DNA from: Primorskyibacter sedentarius | Lineage (GTDB): Bacteria > Pseudomonadota > Alphaproteobacteria > Rhodobacterales > Rhodobacteraceae | NCBI RefSeq assembly: GCF_004342065.1 | Contig: NZ_SLZU01000009.1 | Location: 112,397-176,396 of the forward strand | DNA length: 64,000 nt | Direction: 5' to 3' | Shown here: positions 51,480 through 60,621 of the stretch, piece by piece | Position numbering within the stretch: position 1 is the first letter of the stretch | Layout of the letters: each line of letters starts with the position of its first letter | Notes under the pieces: model-generated | Database searches by the model: none | What the model was told of the DNA's origin: nothing | The model's input: the letters and a program-made list of their open reading frames with translations, nothing else | Translations under genes and position numbers: made by a program

Positions 51480-52394
51480 CTACGCTTGCGGGGACGGGAA
51501 ATCGCGCGCGATGGCCTGCAATTCTTGCGGATCTTCGATGCGGAAACGGGCGACAAAGCGGGTCTTGAAGCCCACGCGCCCCCGGCGGGCGCCGAAATTC
51601 TCGCCATGGTTCAGGATATAAAGAACGGAAGGTCGGGACAGTGGTTTCAGCCGCTGACCAGCAAGCCGCGCCAGGTAGGGAAACATCCGGTGTTCGTGCT
51701 GGGTCATCTCGCGCAGGAAATCCACCGTTCCCGGAAGTGACAGATCAAAACGCAGCGCCGCGCAGGAGCCGCATAGCTTCCAGAATGGTTTGCGCAGCGG
51801 CTGCGTCAGCGACGGTGCGTCGGCCAGCGCCACGGTGCTGGTGGCCGCATCCAAGACGTAACCCGCTTCGACAAGGTAACCCGGTGCCTGACGGTCAAGC
51901 ATCTCTGCCACGCTGCCCTGCCGCAGCAGGTCATCGGCATCGAAGCTCATGGCATAGCCCGCACGGATCCCGAGCTTTGGCAGATGGTTGTAGAGCGCAG
52001 CAAGTTTGCGCCATTTGTCATTGCCCGGCGTCGGGTCGTCGAAGGGCAGGTAGGTAATGCGCGGATCGTCGGGCAGGGCGGGTTGGTCCTGACAGCAAAT
52101 CACCGCATGCCAGTTGGGATTGTCCTGCGCCGTCAGGCTGGCAAGCGTTACTTGAAGCCGCTCCTGCACGGCCTGCCAGTCGCCCACGTGATGCTGCCCC
52201 ACCAGCGGGATCAGGAAAACCACCGTGCCCGCCATGGCCCATTCGTGACCGCGGGCCTCTGCGCGAAGACGCAAGGCAGCTTTCTCGGATGGGGCCTGTG
52301 CCTCTCCGCCGCCTGCGATCCGGGGGCCGACAAGCGCTGCCGCCGCCAAAAGGGCTGCGCGTTTCAGTTTCGGAGAGGCGGGGGCCTGCGCCAT
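51480..52394 (-). CDS. Probable glycosyltransferase (DxD-like, rhamnan/galactosyl type)
   Basis: This is a 304-residue protein. It has an N-terminal hydrophobic/signal-like stretch and a GT-A-type core with FLIPLVGQ, HAVICCQDQP, and SFDADD near residue 150 as the DxD site. A C-terminal YILNHGENFGAR segment also occurs in related Rhodobacteraceae transferases. Acceptor and sugar are unknown. It lies 11 bases downstream of the DUF2244 gene on the same strand, and may be co-transcribed. Confidence 0.7.
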   Translation of the reverse strand: MAQAPASPKLKRAALLAAAALVGPRIAGGGEAQAPSEKAALRLRAEARGHEWAMAGTVVFLIPLVGQHHVGDWQAVQERLQVTLASLTAQDNPNWHAVICCQDQPALPDDPRITYLPFDDPTPGNDKWRKLAALYNHLPKLGIRAGYAMSFDADDLLRQGSVAEMLDRQAPGYLVEAGYVLDAATSTVALADAPSLTQPLRKPFWKLCGSCAALRFDLSLPGTVDFLREMTQHEHRMFPYLARLAGQRLKPLSRPSVLYILNHGENFGARRGRVGFKTRFVARFRIEDPQELQAIARDFPSPQA

Positions 52395-52405
52395 GATTGG
52401 GTTTC

Positions 52406-52903
52406 CTACGGAGGAGTGATGCGCCGCATCCGGTCCGAAAGCTCGGCGTAAAGCGACTTTCTTTCGTCTTCGCTCAGAAACGCGCCGATTTCAACCTCGC
52501 GCCCGGCGCCGGACAGGGTGACGTAATGCGGGACCGGGCCGTCTTTCTGGTGCATGATCAGCTTCGCCCAATAAGGGTTGCACTGCCATTCCTGCTCTGG
52601 TCCCTGCGGATTATGGCGCACCAGATGCATGTGATCGCGTCCAAGTGTCAGCACTTCGAGGATTTTACGGTCAGCCTCGTTGCGGCGCAGCGCGTACCAC
52701 ATGCCGCCAAGTGCGATCATCGCGAAGGGCAGAAGCCCCCACAAGAGCACCGTTCCCAGAAGCCCAAGCAAGGGAATACAGATCAGCGTGAACGTGGCGA
52801 GAATGAACGCCGCGAACCCCTTGGCGGGCAGCGAATTGTGTGGCCAGAGGCGCAGCTCGACCACAGCGTCGGAAGATGGGGGTTCGGACCATGCATAGGG
52901 CAT
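52406..52903 (-). CDS. DUF2244 integral membrane protein
   Basis: This 165-residue protein has two central membrane helices (FAAFILATFTLICIPLLGLL, then GTVLLWGLLPFAMIALGG) and a conserved cytoplasmic C-terminus (HLVRHNPQGPEQEWQCNPYW). It matches the DUF2244 family often encoded near cytochrome oxidase genes in alphaproteobacteria. The start at 52903 removes a non-homologous extension. Its role is unknown; the ctaD neighbourhood suggests oxidase assembly or function. Confidence 0.85.
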   Translation of the reverse strand: MPYAWSEPPSSDAVVELRLWPHNSLPAKGFAAFILATFTLICIPLLGLLGTVLLWGLLPFAMIALGGMWYALRRNEADRKILEVLTLGRDHMHLVRHNPQGPEQEWQCNPYWAKLIMHQKDGPVPHYVTLSGAGREVEIGAFLSEDERKSLYAELSDRMRRITPP

Positions 52904-53119
52904 GTCTGAAAGGATAATGCCTTCGCAGCGGATGTTAAGCCTTGGCGCGCCGATGGGCATTGTGCCGCACCGTGCGGTTTTGGGGGCCGACGGGTCATAG
53001 CAACCTCTCAAGGTGGCAGCAGGCGGTTGCTGGTGAGGCGCGACGGCAGAGCGGTGATGCCAGAGCCGCCCTTTGTCGGGACGCGTATGACAGCGAAAAC
53101 TCTACCCTCGAAACGAAAA

Positions 53120-53144
53120 AGGCCCCGGAACATGTCCGGGGCCT
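53120..53144 (-). terminator. Intrinsic terminator downstream of ctaD
   Basis: A 10-bp stem (AGGCCCCGGA / TCCGGGGCCT) has a 5-base loop and is followed on the minus strand by TTTTTCG. It lies ~30 bases past the ctaD stop and separates it from the DUF2244 gene. Confidence 0.85.
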
Positions 53145-53172
53145 CTTGTCTGTCTGATGTGGTGCCTTGCCC

Positions 53173-54846
53173 TTAGTGGGCGTGGCCCTTGTCCCAGTCT
53201 TCCTGCTTGGGAAGAATCTCGAACGTGTGCTCGGGCGGCGGGCTGGGCAGGGTCCATTCCAGCGTATCCGCATATTCGTTCCACGGGTTCGCTTCGGTGC
53301 ATTTGGGACCGGAACGCAGCGCGTAGACCATGACGCCGATGAAGAACAGGAAGGATGCGAAGGACAGGAAGGCGCCCCAGCTTGATACTTCGTTCCACAT
53401 CGAGAAGGCGTCGGGGTAGTCGATATAGCGACGTGGCATGCCCTGACGACCCAGGAAGTGCTGCGGGAAGAATGTCAGGTTCGCGCCGATGAAGAATGCC
53501 CAGAAGTGCAGCTTGCCCGCCCATTCAGGGTACATCTTGCCGGTGAACTTGGGGAAGTAGAAATAGATCCCCGCGAAGATCGCGAACACGGCGCCAAGGC
53601 TCATTACGTAGTGGAAATGTGCCACAACGTAGTAGGTGTCGTGATAGGCACGGTCCACGCCCGCCTGGCTGAGCACGATGCCGGTCACGCCGCCAACGGT
53701 GAACAGGAACAGGAAGCCAAAGGCCCAGAGCATCGGTGTCTTGAACTCGATCGAGCCGCCCCACATGGTCGCGATCCACGAGAAGATCTTAACGCCCGTG
53801 GGGACCGCGATAACCATCGTGGCCATCATGAAGTAGCTCTGCTGGGTCAGCGACATGCCGACGGTGTACATGTGGTGCGCCCAGACGACGAAACCCAGTG
53901 CACCAATCGCGATCAGGGCCCAGACCATCGGCAGGTAACCGAAGACCGGCTTGCGGCTGAACGTGGCGATGACATGGCTGATGATGCCAAAGCCCGGCAG
54001 GATCACGATGTAAACCTCTGGGTGGCCGAAGAACCACAGGATGTGCTGGTACAGGACCGGGTCGCCGCCACCGGCTGGATCGAAGAAGGTCGTGCCGAAG
54101 TTACGGTCGGTCAGCAGCATGGTGATGGCGCCGGCCAGAACGGGCAGGGACAGCAGGATCAGCCAAGAGGTCACGAAGATCGACCAGGAGAACAGCGGCA
54201 CCTTGAAGAGCGTCATGCCCGGTGCGCGCATGTTCAGGAAGGTGGTGATCATGTTGATCGCGCCCAGGATCGACGAGGCACCCGAGACGTGCACCGCGAA
54301 GATCGCAAGGTCCATGGACATGCCGCCTTCACGGACGGATAGCGGCGGGTAGAGCACCCAGCCAACCCCGGAACCGGCCTGACCGTTGCCGCCAGGTGCC
54401 AGGACCGAGCAGACCGCGAGCGTGGTGCCCGCAACGTAAAGCCAGAAGGACAGGTTGTTCAGACGCGGGAACGCCATGTCCGGCGCGCCGATCTGCAACG
54501 GCATCAGGTAGTTGCCGAAGCCGCCGAAAAGGGCGGGAATCACCACGAAGAACATCATCAGGATGCCGTGGCCGGTGATCAGCACGTTCCACAAGTGCCC
54601 GTTGGGGGTACATTCCCCGGCAGCCGCGGCAAACAGGCGCGCGCCCTCCATGCACATGTATTGTACACCGGGATCCATGAGCTCGAGCCGCATGTAGACG
54701 GTGAAAGCTACCGAGATGAACCCTGTCAGGCCGGCAACGACCAGATAGAGAATCCCGATATCCTTGTGGTTCGTGGACATGAACCAGCGCGTAAAGAATC
54801 CGCGCTCGTCTTCATGTTCGTGGCCGTGAACGGCGGCGTCAGCCAT
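53173..54846 (-). CDS. ctaD: Cytochrome c oxidase subunit I (aa3-type)
   Basis: This 557-residue catalytic subunit of the aa3 oxidase reduces O2 and pumps protons. Conserved features include [12 protein letters not shown], the heme ligand segment [13 protein letters not shown], the CuB/His-Tyr segment [14 protein letters not shown], and [17 protein letters not shown] (the heme/CuB His pair). ATG 54846 follows AGGAGG. It is oriented away from the DUF1127 gene, and the FNR-like box lies 110-120 bases upstream. Confidence 0.97.
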   Translation of the reverse strand: MADAAVHGHEHEDERGFFTRWFMSTNHKDIGILYLVVAGLTGFISVAFTVYMRLELMDPGVQYMCMEGARLFAAAAGECTPNGHLWNVLITGHGILMMFFVVIPALFGGFGNYLMPLQIGAPDMAFPRLNNLSFWLYVAGTTLAVCSVLAPGGNGQAGSGVGWVLYPPLSVREGGMSMDLAIFAVHVSGASSILGAINMITTFLNMRAPGMTLFKVPLFSWSIFVTSWLILLSLPVLAGAITMLLTDRNFGTTFFDPAGGGDPVLYQHILWFFGHPEVYIVILPGFGIISHVIATFSRKPVFGYLPMVWALIAIGALGFVVWAHHMYTVGMSLTQQSYFMMATMVIAVPTGVKIFSWIATMWGGSIEFKTPMLWAFGFLFLFTVGGVTGIVLSQAGVDRAYHDTYYVVAHFHYVMSLGAVFAIFAGIYFYFPKFTGKMYPEWAGKLHFWAFFIGANLTFFPQHFLGRQGMPRRYIDYPDAFSMWNEVSSWGAFLSFASFLFFIGVMVYALRSGPKCTEANPWNEYADTLEWTLPSPPPEHTFEILPKQEDWDKGHAH

Positions 54847-54953
54847 GTCTCGCCTCCTGCTGGTATGGTGACAGGGGCGCGCGCAAGGTAACGCCCGCCC
54901 CGATAATCTATGCTTGTTTTAGAATGCGGGGCCACCATGGGCAATGTCCGACT

Positions 54954-54967
54954 TTGACGCAGATCAA
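54954..54967. promoter_or_regulatory. FNR/FnrL-like box
   Basis: TTGAC-GCAG-ATCAA matches the consensus TTGAT-N4-ATCAA at nine of ten positions. It lies between ctaD (start 54846, minus) and the DUF1127 gene (start 55152, plus), so either could be regulated by oxygen through FnrL or a related CRP/FNR protein. Confidence 0.5.
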
Positions 54968-55086
54968 ACAATTTTGTCGCAGGCCGATGCATAGCTGGGA
55001 GTATGGAAATCCCTACCCATCAACAAGAGGAACGTCAGGAATACCTGACTGTTACAGAATCACTGCAATACCTAACGTGAGGGTAT

Positions 55087-55110
55087 CGAAGGTTGCTGCA
55101 GGAACCTTCG
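55087..55110 (+). repeat. Perfect hairpin in the leader of the DUF1127 gene
   Basis: CGAAGGTT pairs with AACCTTCG around an 8-base loop, beginning 7 bases after the stop of a 25-codon frame and 42 bases before the DUF1127 start. It has no T-tract, so it is not an intrinsic terminator; it could affect translation or mRNA stability. Confidence 0.5.
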
Positions 55111-55151
55111 GGGCCGGGCCAGGGGGCCTGCGTCAAGGGGGAAAAACAGCA

Positions 55152-55382
55152 ATGTCGTTTCAGATAAGCATGAGCCAGTATTCAACGAACACGTCGTTTC
55201 CAAGATTGATCCGGGCTTTGAAGGGGATGCGCGTTGCGCTCCGGACGCCCTTTGACGAGCGCCACGACGCTTTGACGGCCGAGGTGGACAGGCTTCGGGC
55301 GCTGGATGACGAAGCGCTCGCCCGGCTGGGTATCAAGCGGCAGGACATCCTTTGGCACGTGTTTTCCTGCAAGAAACTCTGA
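55152..55382 (+). CDS. DUF1127 family protein
   Basis: This 76-residue small basic protein has the DUF1127 pattern RLRALDDEALARLGIKRQDI in its C-terminal half. DUF1127 proteins in alphaproteobacteria are linked to RNA handling and stress control (for example CcaF1 in Rhodobacter). The ATG at 55152 follows a GGGGGAAAA purine tract. The gene lies downstream of a structured leader and upstream of a strong terminator. Its function here is inferred from the family. Confidence 0.8.
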   Translation: MSFQISMSQYSTNTSFPRLIRALKGMRVALRTPFDERHDALTAEVDRLRALDDEALARLGIKRQDILWHVFSCKKL

Positions 55383-55399
55383 CGGAAAATTCTTCCGTC
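55381..55399 (+). repeat. Hairpin overlapping the end of the DUF1127 gene
   Basis: GACGGAA pairs with TTCCGTC around AATTC, starting at the TGA stop region. It lacks a T-run immediately downstream. It may stabilise the 3' end of the mRNA or form part of a 3'-derived RNA that ends at the next terminator. Confidence 0.45.
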
Positions 55400-55464
55400 G
55401 ACGCGAATTTACAACCAAGACCTTTTTTGACCAACCTTTAAGACCAGACTTTTCAAATGAAGAC

Positions 55465-55497
55465 AAAAGGCGCATCGCGGAATGCGCCTTTTCTTTT
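55465..55497 (+). terminator. Bidirectional intrinsic terminator between the DUF1127 gene and lipB
   Basis: A 10-bp stem (AAAAGGCGCA / TGCGCCTTTT) with an 8-base loop is followed by CTTTTT on the plus strand. The A-run on the left arm gives TTTT on the minus strand, so it can end both the DUF1127 and lipB transcripts. Confidence 0.88.
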
Positions 55498-55516
55498 TGG
55501 TCGCGGGGCTGGCGGG

Positions 55517-56179
55517 TTATGGGGCCGGGATTTCGCCCACGACATTGTCGAAACTGTGCCTCAGGGCGACGTCAAGGTCGGTCATCGTGACGGGCAGGCC
55601 CAGATCGACAAGGCTTGTCACCCCGTGTTCGGTGATCCCGCACGGGACGATGCCCGAGAAATGCTCCAGATCCGGTTCGACATTAATGGAGATGCCGTGA
55701 AAGCTGATCCATTTGCGCAGGCGAATGCCGATCGCCGCGATCTTGTCTTCCTGTTTCGCGCCGGTCGCGGTCAGCGGCTTGTCGTCCCGTTCGATCCAGA
55801 CGCCGACGCGGCCGTCGCGGATGTGGCCGCGCAGATTGAATTCATCCAGCGTGGCGATGACCCATTCCTCCAGCGTCTTGACGAATTGGCGCACATCGCG
55901 GCCACGCCTGCCCACATCCAGCATGACATAGGCCACCCGCTGCCCGGGGCCGTGATAGGTATACTGCCCACCGCGCTTTGACGTGTAGACCGGAAAGCGG
56001 TCCGGATCGGTCAGATCCGCAGGCTTTGCCGAGGTGCCCGCAGTATATAGCGGCGGGTGTTCCAGCAGCCAGATGCACTCATCCGCAGTCCCCGCGGCAA
56101 TCTGTGCGACGCGCGCCTCCATGAAGGCCACGGCCTCTTCGTAATCTGTCAGCCCGTCTGTCGTGATCCACTCGACCAT
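55517..56179 (-). CDS. lipB: Octanoyl-[acyl-carrier-protein]:protein N-octanoyltransferase
   Basis: This 220-residue enzyme transfers octanoyl groups from ACP to lipoyl domains, the first step of lipoate attachment. The [12 protein letters not shown] motif is near residue 70. The catalytic Lys is in [12 protein letters not shown] and the Cys in [11 protein letters not shown]. Start 56179 gives [16 protein letters not shown]. It is convergent with the DUF1127 gene at a shared terminator. Confidence 0.93.
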   Translation of the reverse strand: MVEWITTDGLTDYEEAVAFMEARVAQIAAGTADECIWLLEHPPLYTAGTSAKPADLTDPDRFPVYTSKRGGQYTYHGPGQRVAYVMLDVGRRGRDVRQFVKTLEEWVIATLDEFNLRGHIRDGRVGVWIERDDKPLTATGAKQEDKIAAIGIRLRKWISFHGISINVEPDLEHFSGIVPCGITEHGVTSLVDLGLPVTMTDLDVALRHSFDNVVGEIPAP

Positions 56180-56300
56180 ATTCTGTGTCCCGCCTGTGCG
56201 GCCTGTGTCCAATGCCGATCAACTCTTATTGAACGGCGTCCCGAAAAGGAACCCGCAGCGGCCCCTCGCGTTGATGATTGCATTGAGCAGGAGAGCAGAC

Positions 56301-57239
56301 GTGGCAAAGCAGGAGAAGTTTTACACCCCCGTACCGGAGGCATCGCCCCCGGCGGAGGTCTGCGTCCTGCTGAATGCGTCGTCCGGCAATGCCGAGAATG
56401 AGGCCCAGACGGATGCATTGCACAATGCCTTTGCCCGCTACCCCGGCATGTTCGAACTGCGCGTAATGGAGGGGGGCAATATGCTGGCCGACACCTGCCG
56501 CCGCGCCATGAAGGACGGGTACCGGACCATCGTCGCCGCCGGTGGAGACGGGACCATTTCCGGCATCGCCGGCCAACTCGCCGGGTCCGGGCGCACCATG
56601 GGCATCATTCCGCAGGGCACATTCAACTTCGTCGCGCGCGGCCTGGGCATCCCCGAACAGATTGATGAGGCGATTGATCTGATCGCAAAGGGCACCGCGC
56701 GCAGCTTTTCGCTTGGCGAGGTCAACGGCGCGACCTTCGTCAACAATGCCAGCCTCGGGATCTATCCGCAGGTGCTTAAGGAGCGTGAAGGAACCTACAG
56801 GCGGTGGGGGCGGTCGCGGCTTGCGGCGCATTGGTCCGTGCTGCGGACCTTTGCCAGTTTCAGCTCGCCTTTGCGGATGAAGGTCACGGTGGACGGGAAG
56901 GTCATGCGCGCCAAGACGCCGCTGGCCTTCGTCGCCCGCAGCGCTTTCCAACTGGAACATTTCGGACTGGATGGCGGCGATTGCATCAGGGAAGGGGGGT
57001 TTGCCCTGTTCCTGGCGCCCGACAGCAGCCGGATGCAGCTTTTGTCGGGTGCGCTGAGGCTTGCAAGCGGGGGCATGACCAGCAAACGTGATTTCGAACT
57101 GATCTGCGGACGTGAAATCGTGATTGAAACGCTCAGCCCCAGCCATGTCATCGCGATGGATGGCGAAACCTTTCCGATGACCGGGCCTTTCCATTTCCGT
57201 CTGCGGGACGACGCGCTGCGTGTGATTGCGCCGGAATGA
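56301..57239 (+). CDS. Diacylglycerol/lipid kinase-family protein
   Basis: This 312-residue protein has a DAGK catalytic domain. The nucleotide-binding GGDGT motif is near residue 80 (VAAGGDGTISGIAG), followed by GTFNFVARGLGIP and a C-terminal VIAMDGE. GTG 56301 is chosen because GGAGAG lies upstream; an ATG at 56274 has no good ribosome site. The substrate lipid is unknown. The stop overlaps the next gene by four bases. Confidence 0.85.
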   Translation: MAKQEKFYTPVPEASPPAEVCVLLNASSGNAENEAQTDALHNAFARYPGMFELRVMEGGNMLADTCRRAMKDGYRTIVAAGGDGTISGIAGQLAGSGRTMGIIPQGTFNFVARGLGIPEQIDEAIDLIAKGTARSFSLGEVNGATFVNNASLGIYPQVLKEREGTYRRWGRSRLAAHWSVLRTFASFSSPLRMKVTVDGKVMRAKTPLAFVARSAFQLEHFGLDGGDCIREGGFALFLAPDSSRMQLLSGALRLASGGMTSKRDFELICGREIVIETLSPSHVIAMDGETFPMTGPFHFRLRDDALRVIAPE

Positions 57240-58042
57240 CCCGGATCGTTCACATTTCGGACCTGCATTTCGGCAGGGATAACCCCGCGCTGCTGGACCC
57301 GTTGGTGAAGTTCATCAACGGGTCGGGTGCGGCATTGGTCCTGATCTCGGGCGACCTGACTCAGCGGGCGCGCCATGGCCAGTTTCGCGAAGCGCGGGCC
57401 TTTATCGACAGGCTATCGCCGCAGGTTCTTGCAGTTCCGGGCAACCATGACACGCCTCTTGGGAACCTGTTTGTCCGGCTGACGCGCCCCTGGGGGCGGT
57501 TCCGCAGCCATATCTCGCGCGAACTGGAGCCTTGCTGGAAATCCGACGACATGCTTGTCGCGGGGATCAACACCGCCGACTCGCGCGCGTGGCAGCGGGG
57601 CAAGCTGCGCAAGTCCAGCCTGCGCCGGGTGTGCGCGCATCTGCTGACCAGCCCGGACGGGCAACGCGATGACCGGCTGGCCTTTGTCATGATGCACCAC
57701 CCGCCGGAACATCTGGAAGACAGCCAGAAGCGTCCCATGCGCCATGCGCGCAGCGGTCTGGCAGAGCTGAATGCTTGCGGTGCGGATGTCGTGCTGTGCG
57801 GCCACCTGCACACATGGAGCGCCCGAACCCTGCGGGACGCCGAAGGGATTCTTTTGCTGCAGGCAGGGACTGGCCTGTCAAATCGCGTGCGGGGGGAGCC
57901 CAACGACCTTAACCTGCTGCATGTCGAGGGAAACCGGTTGTCCGTGGAACGCTATGCAGCAGAGCCGGATGCGTCGGAGTTTTCCCGGCTCTTTCATCAG
58001 GTCTACGCCAAACAGGGTGGCATCTGGCAGCTTGTTTCCTGA
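57236..58042 (+). CDS. Metallophosphoesterase (calcineurin-like)
   Basis: This is a 268-residue calcineurin-like phosphoesterase, possibly a cyclic-nucleotide phosphodiesterase of the CpdA type. Motifs appear in order: HISDLHFG, ISGDLTQ, PGNHD, MMHHPP and CGHLHTW. It overlaps the lipid kinase gene by four bases, so the two are co-translated. Substrate is not resolved. Confidence 0.87.
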   Translation: MTRIVHISDLHFGRDNPALLDPLVKFINGSGAALVLISGDLTQRARHGQFREARAFIDRLSPQVLAVPGNHDTPLGNLFVRLTRPWGRFRSHISRELEPCWKSDDMLVAGINTADSRAWQRGKLRKSSLRRVCAHLLTSPDGQRDDRLAFVMMHHPPEHLEDSQKRPMRHARSGLAELNACGADVVLCGHLHTWSARTLRDAEGILLLQAGTGLSNRVRGEPNDLNLLHVEGNRLSVERYAAEPDASEFSRLFHQVYAKQGGIWQLVS

Positions 58043-58045
58043 AGG

Positions 58046-58068
58046 GTGCATTTTGGTAAAAAATGCAC
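58046..58068. repeat. Inverted repeat between the metallophosphoesterase gene and tRNA-Leu
   Basis: GTGCATTTT / AAAATGCAC forms a 9-bp perfect stem with a 5-base loop, starting four bases past the phosphoesterase stop. It is AT-rich in its upper half and may act as a weak 3'-end structure. Confidence 0.5.
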
Positions 58069-58117
58069 TTCACATCCTGCGCGGGCTTGGATATACGCCC
58101 GTCACTACCGATCACGT

Positions 58118-58203
58118 GCGGTCGTGGCGGAATGGTAGACGCGCAGCGTTGAGGTCGCTGTGGGGTAACACCCGTGGAAGTTCGAGTCTTCTCGACCGCA
58201 CCA
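58118..58203 (+). tRNA. tRNA-Leu(GAG)
   Basis: The gene has an 86-base class II tRNA shape with a genomically encoded CCA. The acceptor arm is GCGGTCG / CGACCGC. The anticodon stem is CAGCG / CGCTG around TTGAGGT, with anticodon GAG at 58151-58153. There is a long variable arm, and TTCGAGT lies in the T arm. Confidence 0.95.
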
Positions 58204-58204
58204 T

Positions 58205-58230
58205 CTTCACCCAAGGCTGGTGAAGTTTTT
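58205..58230 (+). terminator. Intrinsic terminator of tRNA-Leu
   Basis: CTTCACC pairs with GGTGAAG around a 7-base loop and is followed at once by TTTTT, two bases past the tRNA CCA end. Confidence 0.85.
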
Positions 58231-58367
58231 GTCCAAAATCAAACTCTTGATGACCCTGCGGGCGGCCTGTCTTGGCTGTCGGTTCCGGTTTTCGCATGTG
58301 CCGATCTTCGTTGACGGGGCGCCAAGGACGTGGTCCTCATGCCCCCCGACACAGAGAGGCCCGCACC

Positions 58368-59516
58368 ATGACGCCATTGAACTTTGCCTTTGCCACCGCT
58401 GCCGAGATCCGCTTTGGGCGGGGGCAGGCCGCGAAAGCGGCGCCCGCGATAGCGGCACCTGGCCGGCGGGTTCTGTTGGTGACGGGGGCCAACCCAACCC
58501 GCGCCGATTGGTTGGCAGAAGCGTTGGAAGGGGCGGGTTGCACTCTCAGCCGGTTCGCCGTGCCGCGCGAACCTGATGTTGCGCTTATCGAAGCCGCGCT
58601 GCTTCAGGCGCGACAGACCGGTGCAGAGGTGGTTGTGGCGATCGGCGGCGGGGCTGCGGTGGATGCGGGCAAGGCGATCGCGGCGCTGGTGCCTGAAAAT
58701 CGGCCCATGATGGATCATCTGGAGGTCGTGGGCCGGGGCCTGCCGCTGGAGGTGCCGCCCTTGCCCTTCGTGGCCATCCCCACCACCGCAGGGACCGGGG
58801 CAGAGGTCACCCGCAACGCGGTCATTTCCGTTCCCGATGCACGTCGCAAGGTCAGTCTGCGTGACGCGAAAATGTTGCCGTGTCTGGCGATTGTCGATCC
58901 GGCCCTGACAGACGGCTGCCCCCGGTCCGTGACGCTGGCCTCGGGGCTCGACGCGATCACGCAAGTCATCGAACCCTATCTTTGCACGCGGGCCAATCCG
59001 TTGACAGATGCACTGTGCCGGGACGCGATTCCGAAAGGCCTTGCAGCGTTGCGAACCCTGATGACTGGCGAGGATGCCGTTGCACGGGACGACATGGCAT
59101 GGGTCAGTCTTTGCGGCGGTCTGGCGCTGGCCAATGCCGGGCTTGGTGTGATCCACGGCCTTGCCGGGCCGCTTGGCGGGCTTTCCGGTGCCAGTCACGG
59201 CGCAATCTGTGGTGCGCTTCTGCCCCACGGTCTGGCCGCCAATGCCGAGGCCGTGGACGAGCCGCGCACCGCCGCGCGTATCGCCGAAATCCGCGGCTGG
59301 ATTGCATCATCGCTTGGCGGCGACCCGGAGGGCGCATTTGAGACCCTCGCCATCTGGTCACGTCAGCAGGGCTTGCCCGGTCTGGATGCGCAGGGCGTCA
59401 GTGCCGAGGCGCGTGCCCAAGCCGCGTGTGATGCGGCAACGTCCTCTTCCATGAAGGCCAATCCGTTGCCGCTCTCTGCCCAACAGCTCGGCGTGATCAT
59501 GGAGCATGCACGCTAA
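58368..59516 (+). CDS. Iron-containing alcohol dehydrogenase family protein
   Basis: This is a 382-residue Fe-ADH-family oxidoreductase. The NAD loop is IGGGAAVDAGKAIAAL, and the metal region has SGLDAITQVIEPYL, VIHGLAGPLGG and SHGAICGALLPHG. The usual second metal-ligand His after Asp (DALTHAIE) is Gln here. The same substitution is seen in some related subfamilies, so activity is plausible but the metal is uncertain. It begins a three-gene plus-strand run with an LtnD-like and an OtnI-like gene. Confidence 0.85.
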   Translation: MTPLNFAFATAAEIRFGRGQAAKAAPAIAAPGRRVLLVTGANPTRADWLAEALEGAGCTLSRFAVPREPDVALIEAALLQARQTGAEVVVAIGGGAAVDAGKAIAALVPENRPMMDHLEVVGRGLPLEVPPLPFVAIPTTAGTGAEVTRNAVISVPDARRKVSLRDAKMLPCLAIVDPALTDGCPRSVTLASGLDAITQVIEPYLCTRANPLTDALCRDAIPKGLAALRTLMTGEDAVARDDMAWVSLCGGLALANAGLGVIHGLAGPLGGLSGASHGAICGALLPHGLAANAEAVDEPRTAARIAEIRGWIASSLGGDPEGAFETLAIWSRQQGLPGLDAQGVSAEARAQAACDAATSSSMKANPLPLSAQQLGVIMEHAR

Positions 59517-59664
59517 AGCAGGTCAGGCCCGGTTCAGCGCGCATTCTCAAGGGTGATTGCCCCCGGCGGTGGGTCCGTGCAAGGGTCGTGCCACGCATTG
59601 CGCGGATCGGTGCGAGCACCCGGGCCGCATGCTGTGGAACCAATTGGGAGGGGGATACCGAAAC

Positions 59665-60558
59665 ATGACCAGAATTGCCGTGATCGGGCTGGGCTCGATG
59701 GGGTTTGGTATGGCGCGTCAGGTGTTGGGGGCAGGGCATGTCACCCACGGGTTTGACATCAACCCAGACGCCGAATCCCGGTTCCGGGACGAAGGCGGGG
59801 CAGAGGGCGCGTTGCCCGAGATCGCGCAAACGCTCGATATCGTCGGGCTGGTTGTGCTGAATGCAGAGCAGACCGAAACGGTGCTCTTCGGGCCTGATGG
59901 GATCGTCGGTCAGATGCGCAAAGGTGCGGTCATCGTGGCCAGCGCCACGGTCGCGCCCGACTTTGCCCGCGAGATGGCCCGCCGGTGTGACGAGGCTGGG
60001 GTGCTCTACCTTGATGCGCCGGTCTCCGGCGGGGTTGTCGGCGCTTCAAGCGGTACCCTGTCGGTGATGGCAGCAGGCCGGGCCGAGGCCTTCGAGGCCG
60101 CCAGACCTTATCTTGATGCCGTGGCAAAGCGCGTCTTCGACCTTGGGGCAGAATCGGGCGCCGGATCTGCGATGAAGGCTGTGAACCAGCTTCTGGCCGG
60201 GGTCAATCTGGCCGTGATGACAGAGGCGATCACTTTTGGCATGACGCAGGGCGTGTCGCCAGAGAAGTTCATGGAGATCATCCCGCAATGTGCCGGCACA
60301 AGCTGGATGCTGGAAGACCGGGTCCCGCAGATCGTCAATGGGGATTACACGGCCAAGAGCATGATCAACATCTGGCCAAAGGACCTCGGTATCGTCATGG
60401 ATATTGCCCGGTCCGCCGGTTTCAGCGCGCCGATCACTGCCGCCACGCTGCAACAGTTCCTTGCCGCCGCCGGGATCGGATTGGGGCACGAGGATGATGC
60501 CGCGCTCGCCAAGCTTTATGCGCGCAATGTCGGCCTGACCTTGCCGGGAGAGGGCTGA
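59665..60558 (+). CDS. LtnD-like 3-hydroxyacid dehydrogenase (probable L-threonate dehydrogenase)
   Basis: This 297-residue beta-hydroxyacid dehydrogenase has the NAD loop VIGLGSMGFGMARQ at its N-terminus. The substrate motif DAPVSGGVVGASSGTLSVM, the catalytic Lys in GSAMKAVNQLLAGVN, and WPKDLGIV follow. This is the LtnD/GarR-like pattern. It lies between an Fe-ADH and an OtnI-like isomerase, which supports a C4 sugar-acid role but does not prove L-threonate. Confidence 0.82.
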   Translation: MTRIAVIGLGSMGFGMARQVLGAGHVTHGFDINPDAESRFRDEGGAEGALPEIAQTLDIVGLVVLNAEQTETVLFGPDGIVGQMRKGAVIVASATVAPDFAREMARRCDEAGVLYLDAPVSGGVVGASSGTLSVMAAGRAEAFEAARPYLDAVAKRVFDLGAESGAGSAMKAVNQLLAGVNLAVMTEAITFGMTQGVSPEKFMEIIPQCAGTSWMLEDRVPQIVNGDYTAKSMINIWPKDLGIVMDIARSAGFSAPITAATLQQFLAAAGIGLGHEDDAALAKLYARNVGLTLPGEG

Positions 60559-60621
60559 GGCGATGAGCAGCATTTTGACACCCGTCGGCTCCGGCATGCG
60601 CATCGGGCGGGACAGGACACC

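Larger units (their letters stand above)
54847..55151. other. Intergenic leader region between ctaD and the DUF1127 gene
   Basis: This 305-base stretch holds the FNR-like box (54954-54967) and a small 25-codon open frame (55003-55080, MEIPTHQQ... ending TGA). The start of that frame follows GGGAG closely. A perfect 8-bp hairpin lies at 55087-55110 (CGAAGGTT / AACCTTCG). The purine-rich GGGGGAAAA just before 55152 is the ribosome site of the DUF1127 gene. No larger gene is visible. Confidence 0.6.
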
